Source of the DNA: Clostridia bacterium
GTDB lineage: Bacteria; Bacillota; Peptococcia; DRI-13; UBA5745
Direction: 5' to 3'
DNA: 64,000 nucleotides
Assembly: GCA_018436095.1 (NCBI GenBank)
Contig: JAHDMJ010000003.1
Location: forward strand, 62,001-126,000
Shown: positions 33,232 through 42,295 of the stretch, piece after piece
Numbering within the stretch: position 1 is the first letter of the stretch
How the letters are laid out: every line of letters starts with the position of its first letter
Made by a program: the position numbers and the translations under genes
Notes under the pieces: model-generated
Seen by the model: only the letters and a program-made list of their open reading frames with translations
Database searches by the model: none
What the model was told of the DNA's origin: nothing

Positions 33232-34476
33232 GGCATCATTTAACACACCCATGAAAATCGGCAGACTAAACTGATTATCCAGGATCATAAAGAAGAAGGG
33301 ACGGTCCAGGTTGACTCTCTTTGGCTCTGCCGGAGCGGCAGACGAACCAGACATCTCTACAGCGGTAACGGCGCCTGCTTTTGTGCCTTTTTCGTCCACC
33401 TCGATTTTCGTCTTATGAATAACACGGCTTATAAAGATATTGCCATCACCCAACTGACCAAGGGAGCTGAAATCCGCAAGCTCTCCATCAAAAGCATCCT
33501 TTATACCAAGCTCCTGCAATATTTCGGAAAGCTCCTTGCTATATTCGAAGGAAAATTTAGGCATAGAGGCATATACCTGGTCACCCCTTTGATTTCTAAC
33601 GGCGTCAATCAGCACTTTGCCGTCTAGGGAGGCGATAAAATCCGGTACCGCAAGCCCCTGATCGGGCAATAAGGCCACAAAAGAATATTGATTATCGGCG
33701 TAAGGCTTTGAAAAGCCGATGGCTCCCGGCATCTCAATATAGCCGTATTCAGTGCTGTGCATGAAGTCAACCGTCTTTTTGTCGCCGTCCTGCGCAGTGA
33801 ATTCGCCCTGGCGCACAGAAGTATTTTTGTAGATATTCAGCCACTCGGCGTCAAAAGATAGCGCATTGATAAGGTACATTACCGCATCTGCGGGAGGTTT
33901 TTCCTCTAAAAGCTTTTTAATCTGCCCGGCAGTTTTTTCATTTACCCAGGCATTAATGTCATTTTTCGTGCCGTCGTCAAAAGGAGCTTGATAAACCTCA
34001 GCGTCGTAATAGTTCTTGTTTTTCTGCAAAAACTCCTTTTTTATCTGTAAACTCTCTTGATCCTTAAACCAAATGGAATTGGCAAGGCTCACCTTATATT
34101 TTTCGGCAGTGGGAAGATAAGTTTTATAGGCATAGAGATAGTCGTTCAGGCTGCTGATGTCGGCGCCGAAAACCTTTTCCATTTGGGACAGCGTTTCTCT
34201 GTCCGCGCCGTTTGCCGTCATTGATAGGGCGGAAATGATAGAGAGCGGAGAGATAAGCGTATTTTTACCCTCATGGATTTTTTCGAAAATAGCCAGGGAA
34301 AAATCAGCGATGGCGGTTGTTTTATCCGCACCGTTCTCCTGAGAGCTGTCTATGGCGATGGGAGCGATGTTATTTCTGTCGATGCCTGCCATTAAGTTGG
34401 CGGCAGCCAAATTTGTATTGCCGCTGCAAGCTGTCAATGTCAATAGTAACACAAGCAGTAAAATAGTTTTCCTCAT
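33226..34476 (-). CDS. Serpin-family protease inhibitor, lipoprotein
   Basis: 416-aa serpin, a suicide inhibitor of serine or cysteine proteases, here anchored outside the cell: signal peptide with lipobox LTAC near residue 17. Seen: NTLISPLSIISALSMTANGAD, VSLANSIWFKDQ, VMYLINALSFDAEW, FVALLPDQGL, SFEYSKELSEILQELGIKDAF, and the shutter/C-terminal DRPFFFMILDN. The hinge GTKAGAVTAV has small residues as in inhibitory serpins. Counting from it, the predicted scissile bond is Ser-Ser, which is an inference. It starts at ATG 34476 behind AGGAGG. It lies 59 bases upstream of the methyltransferase on the same strand. Confidence 0.95.
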   Translation of the reverse strand: MRKTILLLVLLLTLTACSGNTNLAAANLMAGIDRNNIAPIAIDSSQENGADKTTAIADFSLAIFEKIHEGKNTLISPLSIISALSMTANGADRETLSQMEKVFGADISSLNDYLYAYKTYLPTAEKYKVSLANSIWFKDQESLQIKKEFLQKNKNYYDAEVYQAPFDDGTKNDINAWVNEKTAGQIKKLLEEKPPADAVMYLINALSFDAEWLNIYKNTSVRQGEFTAQDGDKKTVDFMHSTEYGYIEMPGAIGFSKPYADNQYSFVALLPDQGLAVPDFIASLDGKVLIDAVRNQRGDQVYASMPKFSFEYSKELSEILQELGIKDAFDGELADFSSLGQLGDGNIFISRVIHKTKIEVDEKGTKAGAVTAVEMSGSSAAPAEPKRVNLDRPFFFMILDNQFSLPIFMGVLNDAG

Positions 34477-34550
34477 ATGCAACACCTCCTAATGATTGAG
34501 ACGATAATTCTTGATAAATGTTCCCCATTTGGACAGCCCAAAGGGGCGCC

Positions 34551-34817
34551 TCAAAAAATGGGACGCCCCTTGCTATATCTCATCATACACCAATCAAATT
34601 TTCTTGCGGATAAATTCGTATCGACGATTTGCTCCACAGAAAAAATAAAACAGCCGTCTCCATTCATTGCGAGCAGCAGTTCCTTTAAATCGGCAGGTAA
34701 TTCATTGCCAAGCAGTTTTTCTGCATCAAGGATCTGTTGCTGTGCAGCCGGCGGATTTGGCTTTATATAATCAAGTTTACTCGTCAATCCTTTATATAGC
34801 GTATTCCAATTCTTCAT
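34551..34817 (-). pseudogene. Truncated SMI1/KNR4 (SUKH) family protein
   Basis: 88-aa frame matching only the N-terminal half of SUKH domains: NWNTLYKGLTSKL, ADLKELLLAMNGDGCFIFSVEQI. SUKH proteins usually have 130-150 residues and often serve as immunity proteins to toxins. The frame stops inside an 8-bp hairpin (AAGGGGCG at 34541, CGCCCCTT at 34564) soon after the conserved I/V-E-E-I region, so the C-terminal sheet is missing. No toxin gene is adjacent. It could be expressed as a short protein, but a remnant is more likely. Confidence 0.6.
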
Positions 34818-34894
34818 ACAGCCATCCTCTAAAAATATATTTTCTTAATATATTAAATCATAACCGCACTTTTATCCAGGGTGCCATGTCTGAC

Positions 34895-34915
34895 TGTTCA
34901 AAAATTGCAGGTTTT
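34895..34915 (+). repeat. Isolated copy of the 20-base intergenic motif
   Basis: TTCAAAAATTGCAGGTTTT matches the consensus GTGCAAAATTGCAGGTTTGT with a few changes. It lies 10 bases beyond the end of the uracil-DNA glycosylase gene. Confidence 0.5.
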
Positions 34916-34924
34916 CCCCCAATA

Positions 34925-35500
34925 TTAGTGCGGCAGCCGCTGTGCCAGCATATTCCAATCCTCCATAAACAGGCCCATAAGATTGGGCCGCCTTCTGACC
35001 GCCAACGGATGGTAGGATACCATGCAGGGATAACCTAAAACAGCAGCATGCCACATCCCTCTGAGGTTTTTTACGCAGGCATCCTTATTGTTGAACATTG
35101 TTTGAACAACAACGTCTCCCAGGCACATAATAAACTTTGGCTGTAACCTTTCTATTTGGCGAAAAAGGAAGGGCTTGCTGAAATTGCGAACCCTTTCTTT
35201 GTCATAGCGGCGAAGGGGCCTGCATTTCAGGAGATATGTCAAATAAATATCATCCGCCGTCAAATTTACCCGATGCAAGGCCGTCTGCAAGGTCTGTCTG
35301 GTTGGGCAGACATATTCATTTCCATCTTTATTTTCCCGGGCGCCTGGGTTATCTAAAATTACAATGATAGGCGCCTTGGGGTTTCCTTCTCCCCAAATGA
35401 TGCGAGACTTTTGCGTGCATATTTCACATTCCCGATAGATTTCGGCCTCTTCCGAAAATTTGTCTTCCGGCCAGAGCGCCGGCTTAAAGTAGGAATCCAT
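34925..35500 (-). CDS. Uracil-DNA glycosylase family protein
   Basis: 191-aa member of the uracil-DNA glycosylase superfamily, nearest to the Fe-S types 4/5. Seen: CEICTQKS near residue 25, motif A region IWGEGNPKAPIIVILDNPG, YLLKCRP, CLGDVVVQ and motif B SYHPLAVRRRP. It would excise uracil from DNA, or belong to the related SPO1-polymerase-like group. The motif A residue following GxG is Asn-Pro-rich as usual, but DNPG replaces the common EAPG. The ATG at 35500 follows GGAGGG. Confidence 0.82.
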   Translation of the reverse strand: MDSYFKPALWPEDKFSEEAEIYRECEICTQKSRIIWGEGNPKAPIIVILDNPGARENKDGNEYVCPTRQTLQTALHRVNLTADDIYLTYLLKCRPLRRYDKERVRNFSKPFLFRQIERLQPKFIMCLGDVVVQTMFNNKDACVKNLRGMWHAAVLGYPCMVSYHPLAVRRRPNLMGLFMEDWNMLAQRLPH

Positions 35501-35863
35501 CCTTAACCCTCCAAAGCCTGTTGGGATAATTTGAATCAAATAGCTAAGACCTAAGACCTAAGACAGGCGTTAATGGATTATATACTGTCCTCAATTTTAC
35601 GATATATTCCGTGGAGGGATGACCTATTTTTACGGCCTTGGTTTGGAGGGACCGTTCTCGGTTATTTTTGTGCAAAGGGTTCAAGGTTTAAAGTGCACCA
35701 TTGCCTTTAAATAATATAGTCAAAATAAAAAAAAGGTAACACGCAGATTTGATAAATGCGGTTACCAGTTTTTTTATTTATACTTATATTACCACAAAAT
35801 GAGAGAAAATTCAAGTCTGGTATTTGTTTTGCTCATGGTGTATTAAGAATAGGAGAGGGAGTG
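35501..35863. other. Intergenic region with CTAAGAC triplet and a repeated hairpin
   Basis: No convincing gene. CTAAGAC occurs three times in tandem at 35544-35564. A hairpin at 35735-35766 (GGTAAC/GTTACC with inner CGCA/TGCG, followed by AGTTTTTTT to 35777) is a close copy of the one at 45835-45878. The hairpin lies upstream of the DUF6323 gene rather than after a gene, so here it would act as an attenuator or is a mobile hairpin. AT-rich sequence at 35620-35700 shows no strong promoter. Confidence 0.6.
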
Positions 35864-36361
35864 ATGTGTTTGGGCTTTGAACTGATACCTTTTGCTTCTG
35901 CCGGTTTAATCCAAAAACAAGCAGTAAGTGAAGTAGTAAAATGCAACGATTATACGCAGCGGTTCGGCCTTGTTCTCACTCAGGCACAGGCGGTAGAGCT
36001 TGTTGAAACCCGTTCTGTTGCTTTGAGCGATAACGGGCGCATTGAATTTGGCGGCGGCGTGATTGATAAAATTATCAAAGAGTTTTGCGACTCCCCCTAT
36101 ATCTCCATGCATAACTACACGCAGACACTACACGAACTGATTGAACTCTTCTACTACTATAAAAATGAAGCAATGGATTTAATAAGCGATGACGATTTGA
36201 TAAAATTTATGAAATCGTCGTTTGAAGGCATTTGCCAAGGTTCACTCGATTTGCTACCTGGCCGCGAATTGTATCGCCTTGCAAAAAATCTTCGCTTTGG
36301 TCTTTCAGGAGATTACTCCGAGGACAATATTTCAGAGGACGAGGAGGATGAGGATGAATAG
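35864..36361 (+). CDS. DUF6323-like protein of unknown function
   Basis: 165-aa soluble protein: FELIPFASAGLIQKQAVSEVVKCN, then RFGLVLTQAQAVELVETRSVAL and FYYYKNEAMDLISDDDLIKFMK, ending in a very acidic tail (SEDEEDEDE). I associate it with DUF6323, encoded as a pair with DUF6179 in other Firmicutes. ATG 35864 is preceded by AGGAGAGGGAG. It overlaps the next gene by 8 bases, so the products are made together and probably interact. Function is unknown. Confidence 0.72.
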   Translation: MCLGFELIPFASAGLIQKQAVSEVVKCNDYTQRFGLVLTQAQAVELVETRSVALSDNGRIEFGGGVIDKIIKEFCDSPYISMHNYTQTLHELIELFYYYKNEAMDLISDDDLIKFMKSSFEGICQGSLDLLPGRELYRLAKNLRFGLSGDYSEDNISEDEEDEDE

Positions 36362-37715
36362 CGGCCTTGATAAAATCAGCGTAATTGAAGTAGGCAAGTT
36401 GGATAGTGAGTATTATTTTCAGTCTTTACTTGAGCAGGCATATAGCAAATGGCTTTTGAGCGGCAGCGATATTGAACGGTTGCAATATGAGTGTCTTAAC
36501 CTTCTTGCCTATAAAACAGAGCGGTTTAATGCCGGTGACAGCAGTTCTATCCGCATTGAAAAGGCGCAGGATATTATGACCTCGAACCTGTTCACAATCA
36601 GCCTATGGCTAAAAACTTATACCAACCCTGACGACGCTGTAACCGCCTTGCAGAATGAAACCATAAGTGAGATATACCAGAAAGGCCGGGGGCGTATTGA
36701 TATTATGCTTGCGTCGGCTAAAACAATCCATGCAAGGCTACTGCAGCAGCTTGTGGATACCCCAAACGTATTTTACAGCTCCACGATTGACGGCGGGATA
36801 AAAGGATTTTTCAAGCTGTATTATCCCGACTTTACGGCACACGAAATCCATATTACCGCCGACTATCCGACCTTTAATCCAATGCCAAAGCTGGCGGGGA
36901 TAGAGTTTATTCAGGCATATTTGAATTGCTTGTACTATGAAAATCTGTTTTGTAGTCATTTTGCAGCTGCAGACATTCATCATCTGTTATGTGGCTATGT
37001 GGAAGATTACAAAGAGCATTTAATCAATATTTACGAGCCGGTACTATTGGCGGCTTTGTGCTGTACGATTGCGGGGACAGACCTAAAGTGTTTGGACATC
37101 ACCGAATATGGGGCGACACATTTGTACCATCAATTTACGGATATGCTACAAAATGAGATTGCCACAACAATCCAAAATGCCACAGCCAAACTTATTCGTG
37201 CTTTCGAGTGTCCACAAGGGCTTATCCAGTACATTCAGAACGGATTGCCTGTCATTATAACAAAAGTACAAGTAGCGGCGCGGGAGAAAACTCTTGACCA
37301 AATTTTTATCCTGCCCTCTTTCCCCGAAAACAAACCGAAAATTATTATGCCTTTTGGCTACAAAATGGACGACGAGCAATACCGCAAGATAATTGAAGAA
37401 ATTGCGGAGTGTCGTTATGCTGCCGATAAGGTAGCAATCATAAAAGAACATATTCATTCTCTGGCCGATTTGGAGGATGTGCTTTTAGATGCTGGCCTTA
37501 CCGGGGAAGAAATAAAGACCATTTTGCAGGAGTTAGCATTGCCGGAAATTGCGGCACTTTCAAAGCGGTATATGTCTATGGCCGATATGGATACCTTTGA
37601 CTTACGGGAGCAAGAGCAGTTATTACGGAACAATCTGCATGATTTTATTGTCGCGTTGCCGCAGAACCGACAAGACGCGATTGCAAAAGCCAGGGAAGCT
37701 ATACAAGAGAAATGA
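36354..37715 (+). CDS. DUF6179-like protein of unknown function
   Basis: 453-aa soluble, largely helical protein: EYYFQSLLEQAYSKWLLSGSD, ERLQYECLNLLAYKTERFN, SEIYQKGRGRIDIMLASAK, DFTAHEIHITADYPT. The size, order and partner match the DUF6179 family. ATG 36354 is 6 bases after GAGGAGG and overlaps the upstream stop. I see no catalytic motif, membrane segment or known binding site. The family's tight pairing with DUF6323 suggests a two-protein complex. Codon use is more AT-rich than nearby operons. Confidence 0.72.
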   Translation: MNSGLDKISVIEVGKLDSEYYFQSLLEQAYSKWLLSGSDIERLQYECLNLLAYKTERFNAGDSSSIRIEKAQDIMTSNLFTISLWLKTYTNPDDAVTALQNETISEIYQKGRGRIDIMLASAKTIHARLLQQLVDTPNVFYSSTIDGGIKGFFKLYYPDFTAHEIHITADYPTFNPMPKLAGIEFIQAYLNCLYYENLFCSHFAAADIHHLLCGYVEDYKEHLINIYEPVLLAALCCTIAGTDLKCLDITEYGATHLYHQFTDMLQNEIATTIQNATAKLIRAFECPQGLIQYIQNGLPVIITKVQVAAREKTLDQIFILPSFPENKPKIIMPFGYKMDDEQYRKIIEEIAECRYAADKVAIIKEHIHSLADLEDVLLDAGLTGEEIKTILQELALPEIAALSKRYMSMADMDTFDLREQEQLLRNNLHDFIVALPQNRQDAIAKAREAIQEK

Positions 37716-37807
37716 AGTATAAAGACAACTTGTGGAGGGTTAAGACAAACTGAATACGAAGAATTCTCCTCTCCTTTTGGCTACACGGGGGTTTATTTGG
37801 CGCTTAC

Positions 37808-37840
37808 ATAAAAAAGACCCCGCACTATAGGCGGGGAAGA
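37808..37840 (-). terminator. Terminator of the sodium:solute symporter gene
   Basis: Read on the minus strand, CCCCGCC, a short TATAGT loop and GCGGGG are followed by TCTTTTTT. It lies about 75 bases beyond the symporter stop. Confidence 0.75.
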
Positions 37841-37910
37841 AATCCGTGAAAACTCCTAACTATATACGCGATAGCAACCCAATGTCTTGCTGAAATTTTC
37901 TGCAAGCCGA

Positions 37911-39368
37911 TCAATCTTCCGCCTCGGGAACCAGCTCGGTAGTTTCATTCTTCGGAGGCATGACAAAGGAAAAAATAATAAATCCAATGAAAGCAGCCAC
38001 CAGTCCCGGTATAATGGGCTGGCTGAATTTGATTCCCAACAGCATCCCTTTGGAAATATGCTCTAAATATACTACCACAATGGTTCCGGCGATGAGAGAA
38101 GCAATGGTTCCTGCCGGCGATGCTTTTTTCCAGTAATGGCCCATAACATAAGGGAAGAAAGAGCCTGCAGCCCGAAGGGTGAAGCAGAACATGAGAATGG
38201 ATACGATGCTCTGGGTATTAAACAGGGCAATGAACATGGAAGCCACGCCTACCAGACACATAACAAGTTTTGTAACTTTTATGACAGTTTGACTGGAAGC
38301 ATTGGGCTTTAAAACGGCTTTATAAATATCATTGGCGAAGATGGAGCCTGCTCCTAAAAGGTCGGAATCCGCACTGGACATTGTGGCGGAAATAATGCCG
38401 GAAAACAAAAGTCCGCAAATTATTGCCGGCATGGTATTGATGGCCAGAATAGGCAGCGCATATCTGGCGCCCACCTCTGCAAACTGAGCAGAGCTAAATT
38501 TACCCATATTTATCAGTGCCAGAGTGATAATGCCAAGGATTGTGGGAATAAAAGCATAGATGAAATTAACAAGAGCTGCCAGCCAGGCGCCGCTTTTTGC
38601 CGCCTTTTCATCTTTGGCTGCGTAAAAACGGGATACCGCCTCCTGGCCTACCGAGAATGTTGCCGTGTACATAATAACAAGGGAAATGATCCCGAATAGA
38701 TCATAACCTTGGAACATGCTCAAGGTTCCAGCCGGAATGTTAGCCGTTATATTTTCCCAGCCGCCGGCATACCGGAGTGCGAAGGGAACAGAAATGAGCA
38801 TACCGATAACGATCAAAAACACCTGGACAAAATCCGTTAAAGTGACACTCCACAAACCGCCCATAATGGAATAAACCGTTACGACAACCGCCACGATAAT
38901 GACAGCCACTTGATAATCAATGCCAAGCATTGTGGATAGAATGACCGCTGAAGCGATGAATTGTCCTGCCGTGAGTCCTACTAAAGGAAGAAGCATGATA
39001 ATAGCGGTGATAAGCCCGCTGGATTTGCCATAGCGTCTCCGGAAATATTCCGGTACGGTCTTAACTGTTGCAGCCCTGAACTGAGGCGCCAGAAAGCTTA
39101 AGATAACGAAGGCGATTCCCATGGTGATTATGTACCAGGCGGCACTGAGGCCAAAGCCTGACATGCCGTTTTGCACTACGCCCAGGGAGCTTCCTCCTCC
39201 GATTTCTGTGGCAGCCAGCGTTCCGGCCATGAGCAGGGGCCCCAGGCGGCGTCCGGCCACCAAAAAGTCGGTGCTGGTAGTAATTTTCGTAGATGAATAC
39301 CAACCGATCCACAGCATGAGCAACAGATAAATGATAACAATAGCGGTTACAACAATATTTGCTCCCAT
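37911..39368 (-). CDS. Sodium:solute symporter (SSS) family transporter
   Basis: 485-aa secondary transporter with about 13 membrane helices. Family features: TDFLVAGRRLGPLLMAGTLAATEIGGGSSLG near the N-terminus, VPEYFRRRYGKSSG, then the region GIISATMSSADSDLLGAGSIFANDIYK, which carries sodium-site serines. The substrate cannot be deduced; organic acids, amino acids or pantothenate are usual. It starts at ATG 39368 behind AGGAGGG, and is divergent from a LytTR/AgrC-type two-component system that probably controls it, a common arrangement for carboxylate uptake. Confidence 0.95.
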   Translation of the reverse strand: MGANIVVTAIVIIYLLLMLWIGWYSSTKITTSTDFLVAGRRLGPLLMAGTLAATEIGGGSSLGVVQNGMSGFGLSAAWYIITMGIAFVILSFLAPQFRAATVKTVPEYFRRRYGKSSGLITAIIMLLPLVGLTAGQFIASAVILSTMLGIDYQVAVIIVAVVVTVYSIMGGLWSVTLTDFVQVFLIVIGMLISVPFALRYAGGWENITANIPAGTLSMFQGYDLFGIISLVIMYTATFSVGQEAVSRFYAAKDEKAAKSGAWLAALVNFIYAFIPTILGIITLALINMGKFSSAQFAEVGARYALPILAINTMPAIICGLLFSGIISATMSSADSDLLGAGSIFANDIYKAVLKPNASSQTVIKVTKLVMCLVGVASMFIALFNTQSIVSILMFCFTLRAAGSFFPYVMGHYWKKASPAGTIASLIAGTIVVVYLEHISKGMLLGIKFSQPIIPGLVAAFIGFIIFSFVMPPKNETTELVPEAED

Positions 39369-39537
39369 AAATACCCTCCTTTTTATGAAAATTCTTTACA
39401 ACTTTAATTTAACACAATTATCAGTTTAATCACACAACCGAATCTGCTAATTTCTTACCAAATATGCAGATTCTTTTAACTGCTTGATTTCTATAAAAAT
39501 TTTCAATAAAATGGGAGGGGATCGGAGGGATTTTTCT

Positions 39538-40245
39538 ATGCTGCGCATTGCCATCTGTGACGACAATAGGGAAGACAGGAAGAGTATTCTTGACTTTGTA
39601 TGCAACTACTATAAAATGCAGGATATAGATGCCCAGATTGATGATTTTGAAAGTGCTGAACAATTACTTTCTGTCAAAGAAAGCTATGACATCTATCTTT
39701 TGGACGTCATCATGCCCCACATGACCGGTATTACGGCTGCCAAGGAACTGGTGAAAAAGAAAGAAACTCCTGTAATCATATTTATTACCTCATCCTTAGA
39801 ATCCGCCGTGGATGGTTACCGGGTTAATGCCGCAGGCTTTGTTTTAAAACCATTGGCAGAAAAGGACTTTGAGGAAACCTTGAAACGGATCATGGAGCAG
39901 AACTTCAAATCCAGGGAAGCTGTAATTTCCATCGTCCATAATCGGATTCCCATGGAGCTAAAGCTAAGCAGGGTCTTGTACTTTGAAAACAGGCTGCACC
40001 GGATCTACATTACCCTTAGAAACGGAGAAGTTCTTTCCATTCACCAAAAGCTCAATGAGCTTCAGGAGGTATTACAGTCGCAGCCTGCCTTTCTCCGCTG
40101 CCACCAAAGCTATATCGTAAACTTGAACCATGTGGAAGCTTTGAAAGACACAGGCTTTCTAATGATAAACGATGATATTATCCCTATCTCCCGCAATTTT
40201 TACAAAGAATGCAAGTACGTTTACTATCATTTTCAATTGAAGTGA
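39538..40245 (+). CDS. LytTR-family response regulator
   Basis: 235-aa response regulator. The receiver domain has the acidic pair DD in IAICDDNRED, the phosphoacceptor Asp in YLLDVIMPH, the switch Thr/Ser in IIFITSS and Lys in VLKPL. The C-terminal LytTR DNA-binding domain runs from about residue 140 (RVLYFENRLHRIYI, FLRCHQSYIVNLNHV). LytTR proteins usually bind paired direct repeats. The partner kinase follows 7 bases downstream. Likely target: the divergent symporter gene. Confidence 0.95.
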   Translation: MLRIAICDDNREDRKSILDFVCNYYKMQDIDAQIDDFESAEQLLSVKESYDIYLLDVIMPHMTGITAAKELVKKKETPVIIFITSSLESAVDGYRVNAAGFVLKPLAEKDFEETLKRIMEQNFKSREAVISIVHNRIPMELKLSRVLYFENRLHRIYITLRNGEVLSIHQKLNELQEVLQSQPAFLRCHQSYIVNLNHVEALKDTGFLMINDDIIPISRNFYKECKYVYYHFQLK

Positions 40246-40252
40246 GGCCTGC

Positions 40253-41551
40253 GTGAACGAAGCAGTATGCAATGTTATATTAAATCTGATCAATCTGGCA
40301 GTCCGCATGATGCCTATTTTTGTCTGCCTGGAGCCCAAAAGAAAAAACCGTGAGAATATTGCGGCCGTATCCGTCTATCTTTGGGTCATCATGGTATCCC
40401 TCCAATCCCTATTTCACATTAAAGAACCGGTGTTTCTCCTTATCCAGGGGATTTTTTCCTGCCTCTTTTTTCTGCTGCTTCTCATCTTTTTCAACGGAGA
40501 GCTGATCAAAAAAGTTTTTCTTTATTTATCGGCCTGGCTTTTTGCAGTTCTGTCCATGTCGTTAAACGAGTTTTCAGCTTCTGTTTTAGGAAAGTCTATA
40601 TTTCTCTCCTACAGTCAGGTCTGTGTCATTGTTTCCTTATTGTCGGCCTGCGGTTTCTATCTTTTTATTCGTTATTGGCTGAAAGACAGAAGCAGCCGGC
40701 TTTTTACCCAGCTGCCTAAACGTACCCATTTGCTTCATGCAGCATACCCAGCCATTTCCCTGGCCGTTTTACTGTTTGGTACTTCCACCATCTTTTCCAG
40801 GGAATCCCTTGCCAAAAGAGGCTTTGAAGATGTGGTGTTCTATCTGGCCTTTTGCGCCATGATCCTGGTGCTTTATGTCATGGTTCTGGAGGGTACGCTG
40901 GAGGCTGTTTCCAGAAAGAAAACAGAGGAAGAGCTTTTGTTTGCAAGGCAGCTTATTGGAAAGCAAAGAGAGCATTACAACAAGATGCTGGAACATGCGG
41001 AGGAGCTTCGGATCATCCGCCACGATTTCAGGCATCATATTCATGCGCTTCTCCATATGGACAGAGATCGGCAACGAAAATACTTGCTTGACTTAAACAA
41101 GGAGTTGGATAACGCAAAAGAGCAGAATTACTGTGAAAATCCTGCTGTTGACCAAGTCCTTCAGGAATATGGCGCCCGCTGTCAGGAAAACCAGATTGAA
41201 TTTGTGGCAAGTACAGATATATCCGCCCACATTCCCATCGACGACCTGACTCTTTGCGTTGTCATAGGCAACCTTCTTGAAAACGCCATGGATGCCTGCT
41301 TAAAGCTTAAGGAAGGCCGTTTTATTCATTTGCAGGCAAGATGGATAAAGGATCATCTTATGATGCTTGCCGAAAATTCTTATAACGGCCAGATCAAAGA
41401 AAGCGGAGGGAAGCTTTTATCCAGTAAACAGGATGGGGGCCTGGGGCTTTTAAGCATTCGCAGGATATTAAACCGGCCGGGAGATGATTTTGATGTATGC
41501 TTTAACGATACCACCTTTACGGCTATGGTGAACATCATGGATCGCTCTTAA
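40253..41551 (+). CDS. AgrC/CitA-like sensor histidine kinase (GHKL, six-helix sensor)
   Basis: 432-aa membrane histidine kinase. About six N-terminal helices (residues 1-215) form the sensor, then a coiled linker (KTEEELLFARQLIGKQREHYNKM), the H-box IIRHDFRHHIHALL and the GHKL ATPase with N-box NLLENAMDAC and GGLGLLSIRRI. Such kinases sense peptides or small ligands at the membrane. GTG 40253 starts close behind the LytTR gene. It should phosphorylate that regulator. Confidence 0.92.
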   Translation: MNEAVCNVILNLINLAVRMMPIFVCLEPKRKNRENIAAVSVYLWVIMVSLQSLFHIKEPVFLLIQGIFSCLFFLLLLIFFNGELIKKVFLYLSAWLFAVLSMSLNEFSASVLGKSIFLSYSQVCVIVSLLSACGFYLFIRYWLKDRSSRLFTQLPKRTHLLHAAYPAISLAVLLFGTSTIFSRESLAKRGFEDVVFYLAFCAMILVLYVMVLEGTLEAVSRKKTEEELLFARQLIGKQREHYNKMLEHAEELRIIRHDFRHHIHALLHMDRDRQRKYLLDLNKELDNAKEQNYCENPAVDQVLQEYGARCQENQIEFVASTDISAHIPIDDLTLCVVIGNLLENAMDACLKLKEGRFIHLQARWIKDHLMMLAENSYNGQIKESGGKLLSSKQDGGLGLLSIRRILNRPGDDFDVCFNDTTFTAMVNIMDRS

Positions 41552-41639
41552 GATGGCAATAAAACACAGCGTGAAGTTAACTGTTCCAAAAAGGGAAGCG
41601 TTTAAGGATTTACAGGAGCAGTATTGGGCAGATCCTCAA

Positions 41640-41871
41640 GTAAGTAATATTATATACAATATTGTACGATCAAGGGATAGTCGGTATTCTGCTGGCCTTG
41701 CCTTATCTGATCGGCATGTACGTTTTATCCTTCTTCTCCGGCAGAATACAAAGGATTGGGGTAAAATACAATATATCGTCAATACCTGATTTGATGGAAT
41801 ATAAGATTTGGTCCCCAAAAGCCGGCAGCTTTTCCCGATTGATATTGACATTTCCTGAAACAGTATGCTAG
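41640..41871 (+). pseudogene. Remnant of a second sodium:solute symporter
   Basis: A frame at 41662-41871 encodes GIVGILLALPYLIGMYVLSF, SGRIQRIGVKYNISSIPDLMEYK, a segment characteristic of SSS transporters near their second to third helix. Nothing before or after continues the family: the frame ends within 70 residues and upstream similarity is lost. A different short frame at 41553-41789 overlaps it and looks spurious. This is a decayed fragment of a transporter distinct from that at 37911. Confidence 0.65.
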
Positions 41872-41893
41872 ATTAGTCCTGAGGTGACCGACT

Positions 41894-42295
41894 ATGTCTG
41901 ATATGACCAATATCCCTATAGGTAAAAGAGGCAAATGCTCCTGTAAAGGATATAATCTTGACAAGCTGCTGCAACCTAATATCTTGATTCTTCTTGCCAA
42001 GCAGAACCTTCACGGCTATTCCATCATACAGGAGCTGGAAAATAAAAACCTGTTCAACGGTGAAAGGGCCGACAATACGGGAGTTTACCGTACCCTGAAT
42101 ACTTTGGAAGAGAAAGGCCTGGTGCAGTCAGAATGGGAAATGGAGAAGACCGGTCCGGCAAAGAAGGTTTATCGAATCACGGAGGATGGCTTGGAATGCT
42201 TAAGCTATTGGATCGGCACATTGGAAACCTATAGCAAAACAATCCATTCAATTATTGATGAAGCAAAAGCTTTGTCGATAGCAAACGGTAAATAG
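41894..42295 (+). CDS. PadR-family transcriptional regulator
   Basis: 133-aa winged-helix protein: LDKLLQPNILILLAKQNLHGYSIIQELE, then TGVYRTLNTLEEKGLVQSEWE and KKVYRITEDGLECL, which are the winged-helix motifs of PadR repressors. The short Cys-containing N-terminus (GKCSCKGYN) is unusual and might bind metal. Many PadR proteins sense phenolic acids or drugs and repress adjacent transporters; the DUF939 exporter downstream fits. The start is ATG 41894; CCTGAGGTGACC upstream supplies a GAGGTG site. Confidence 0.88.
   Translation: MSDMTNIPIGKRGKCSCKGYNLDKLLQPNILILLAKQNLHGYSIIQELENKNLFNGERADNTGVYRTLNTLEEKGLVQSEWEMEKTGPAKKVYRITEDGLECLSYWIGTLETYSKTIHSIIDEAKALSIANGK

Noticed and set aside
41553-41789. 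A 78-codon gene after the histidine kinase
   Set aside because: It overlaps the symporter remnant in another frame and has no recognisable sequence or ribosome site.
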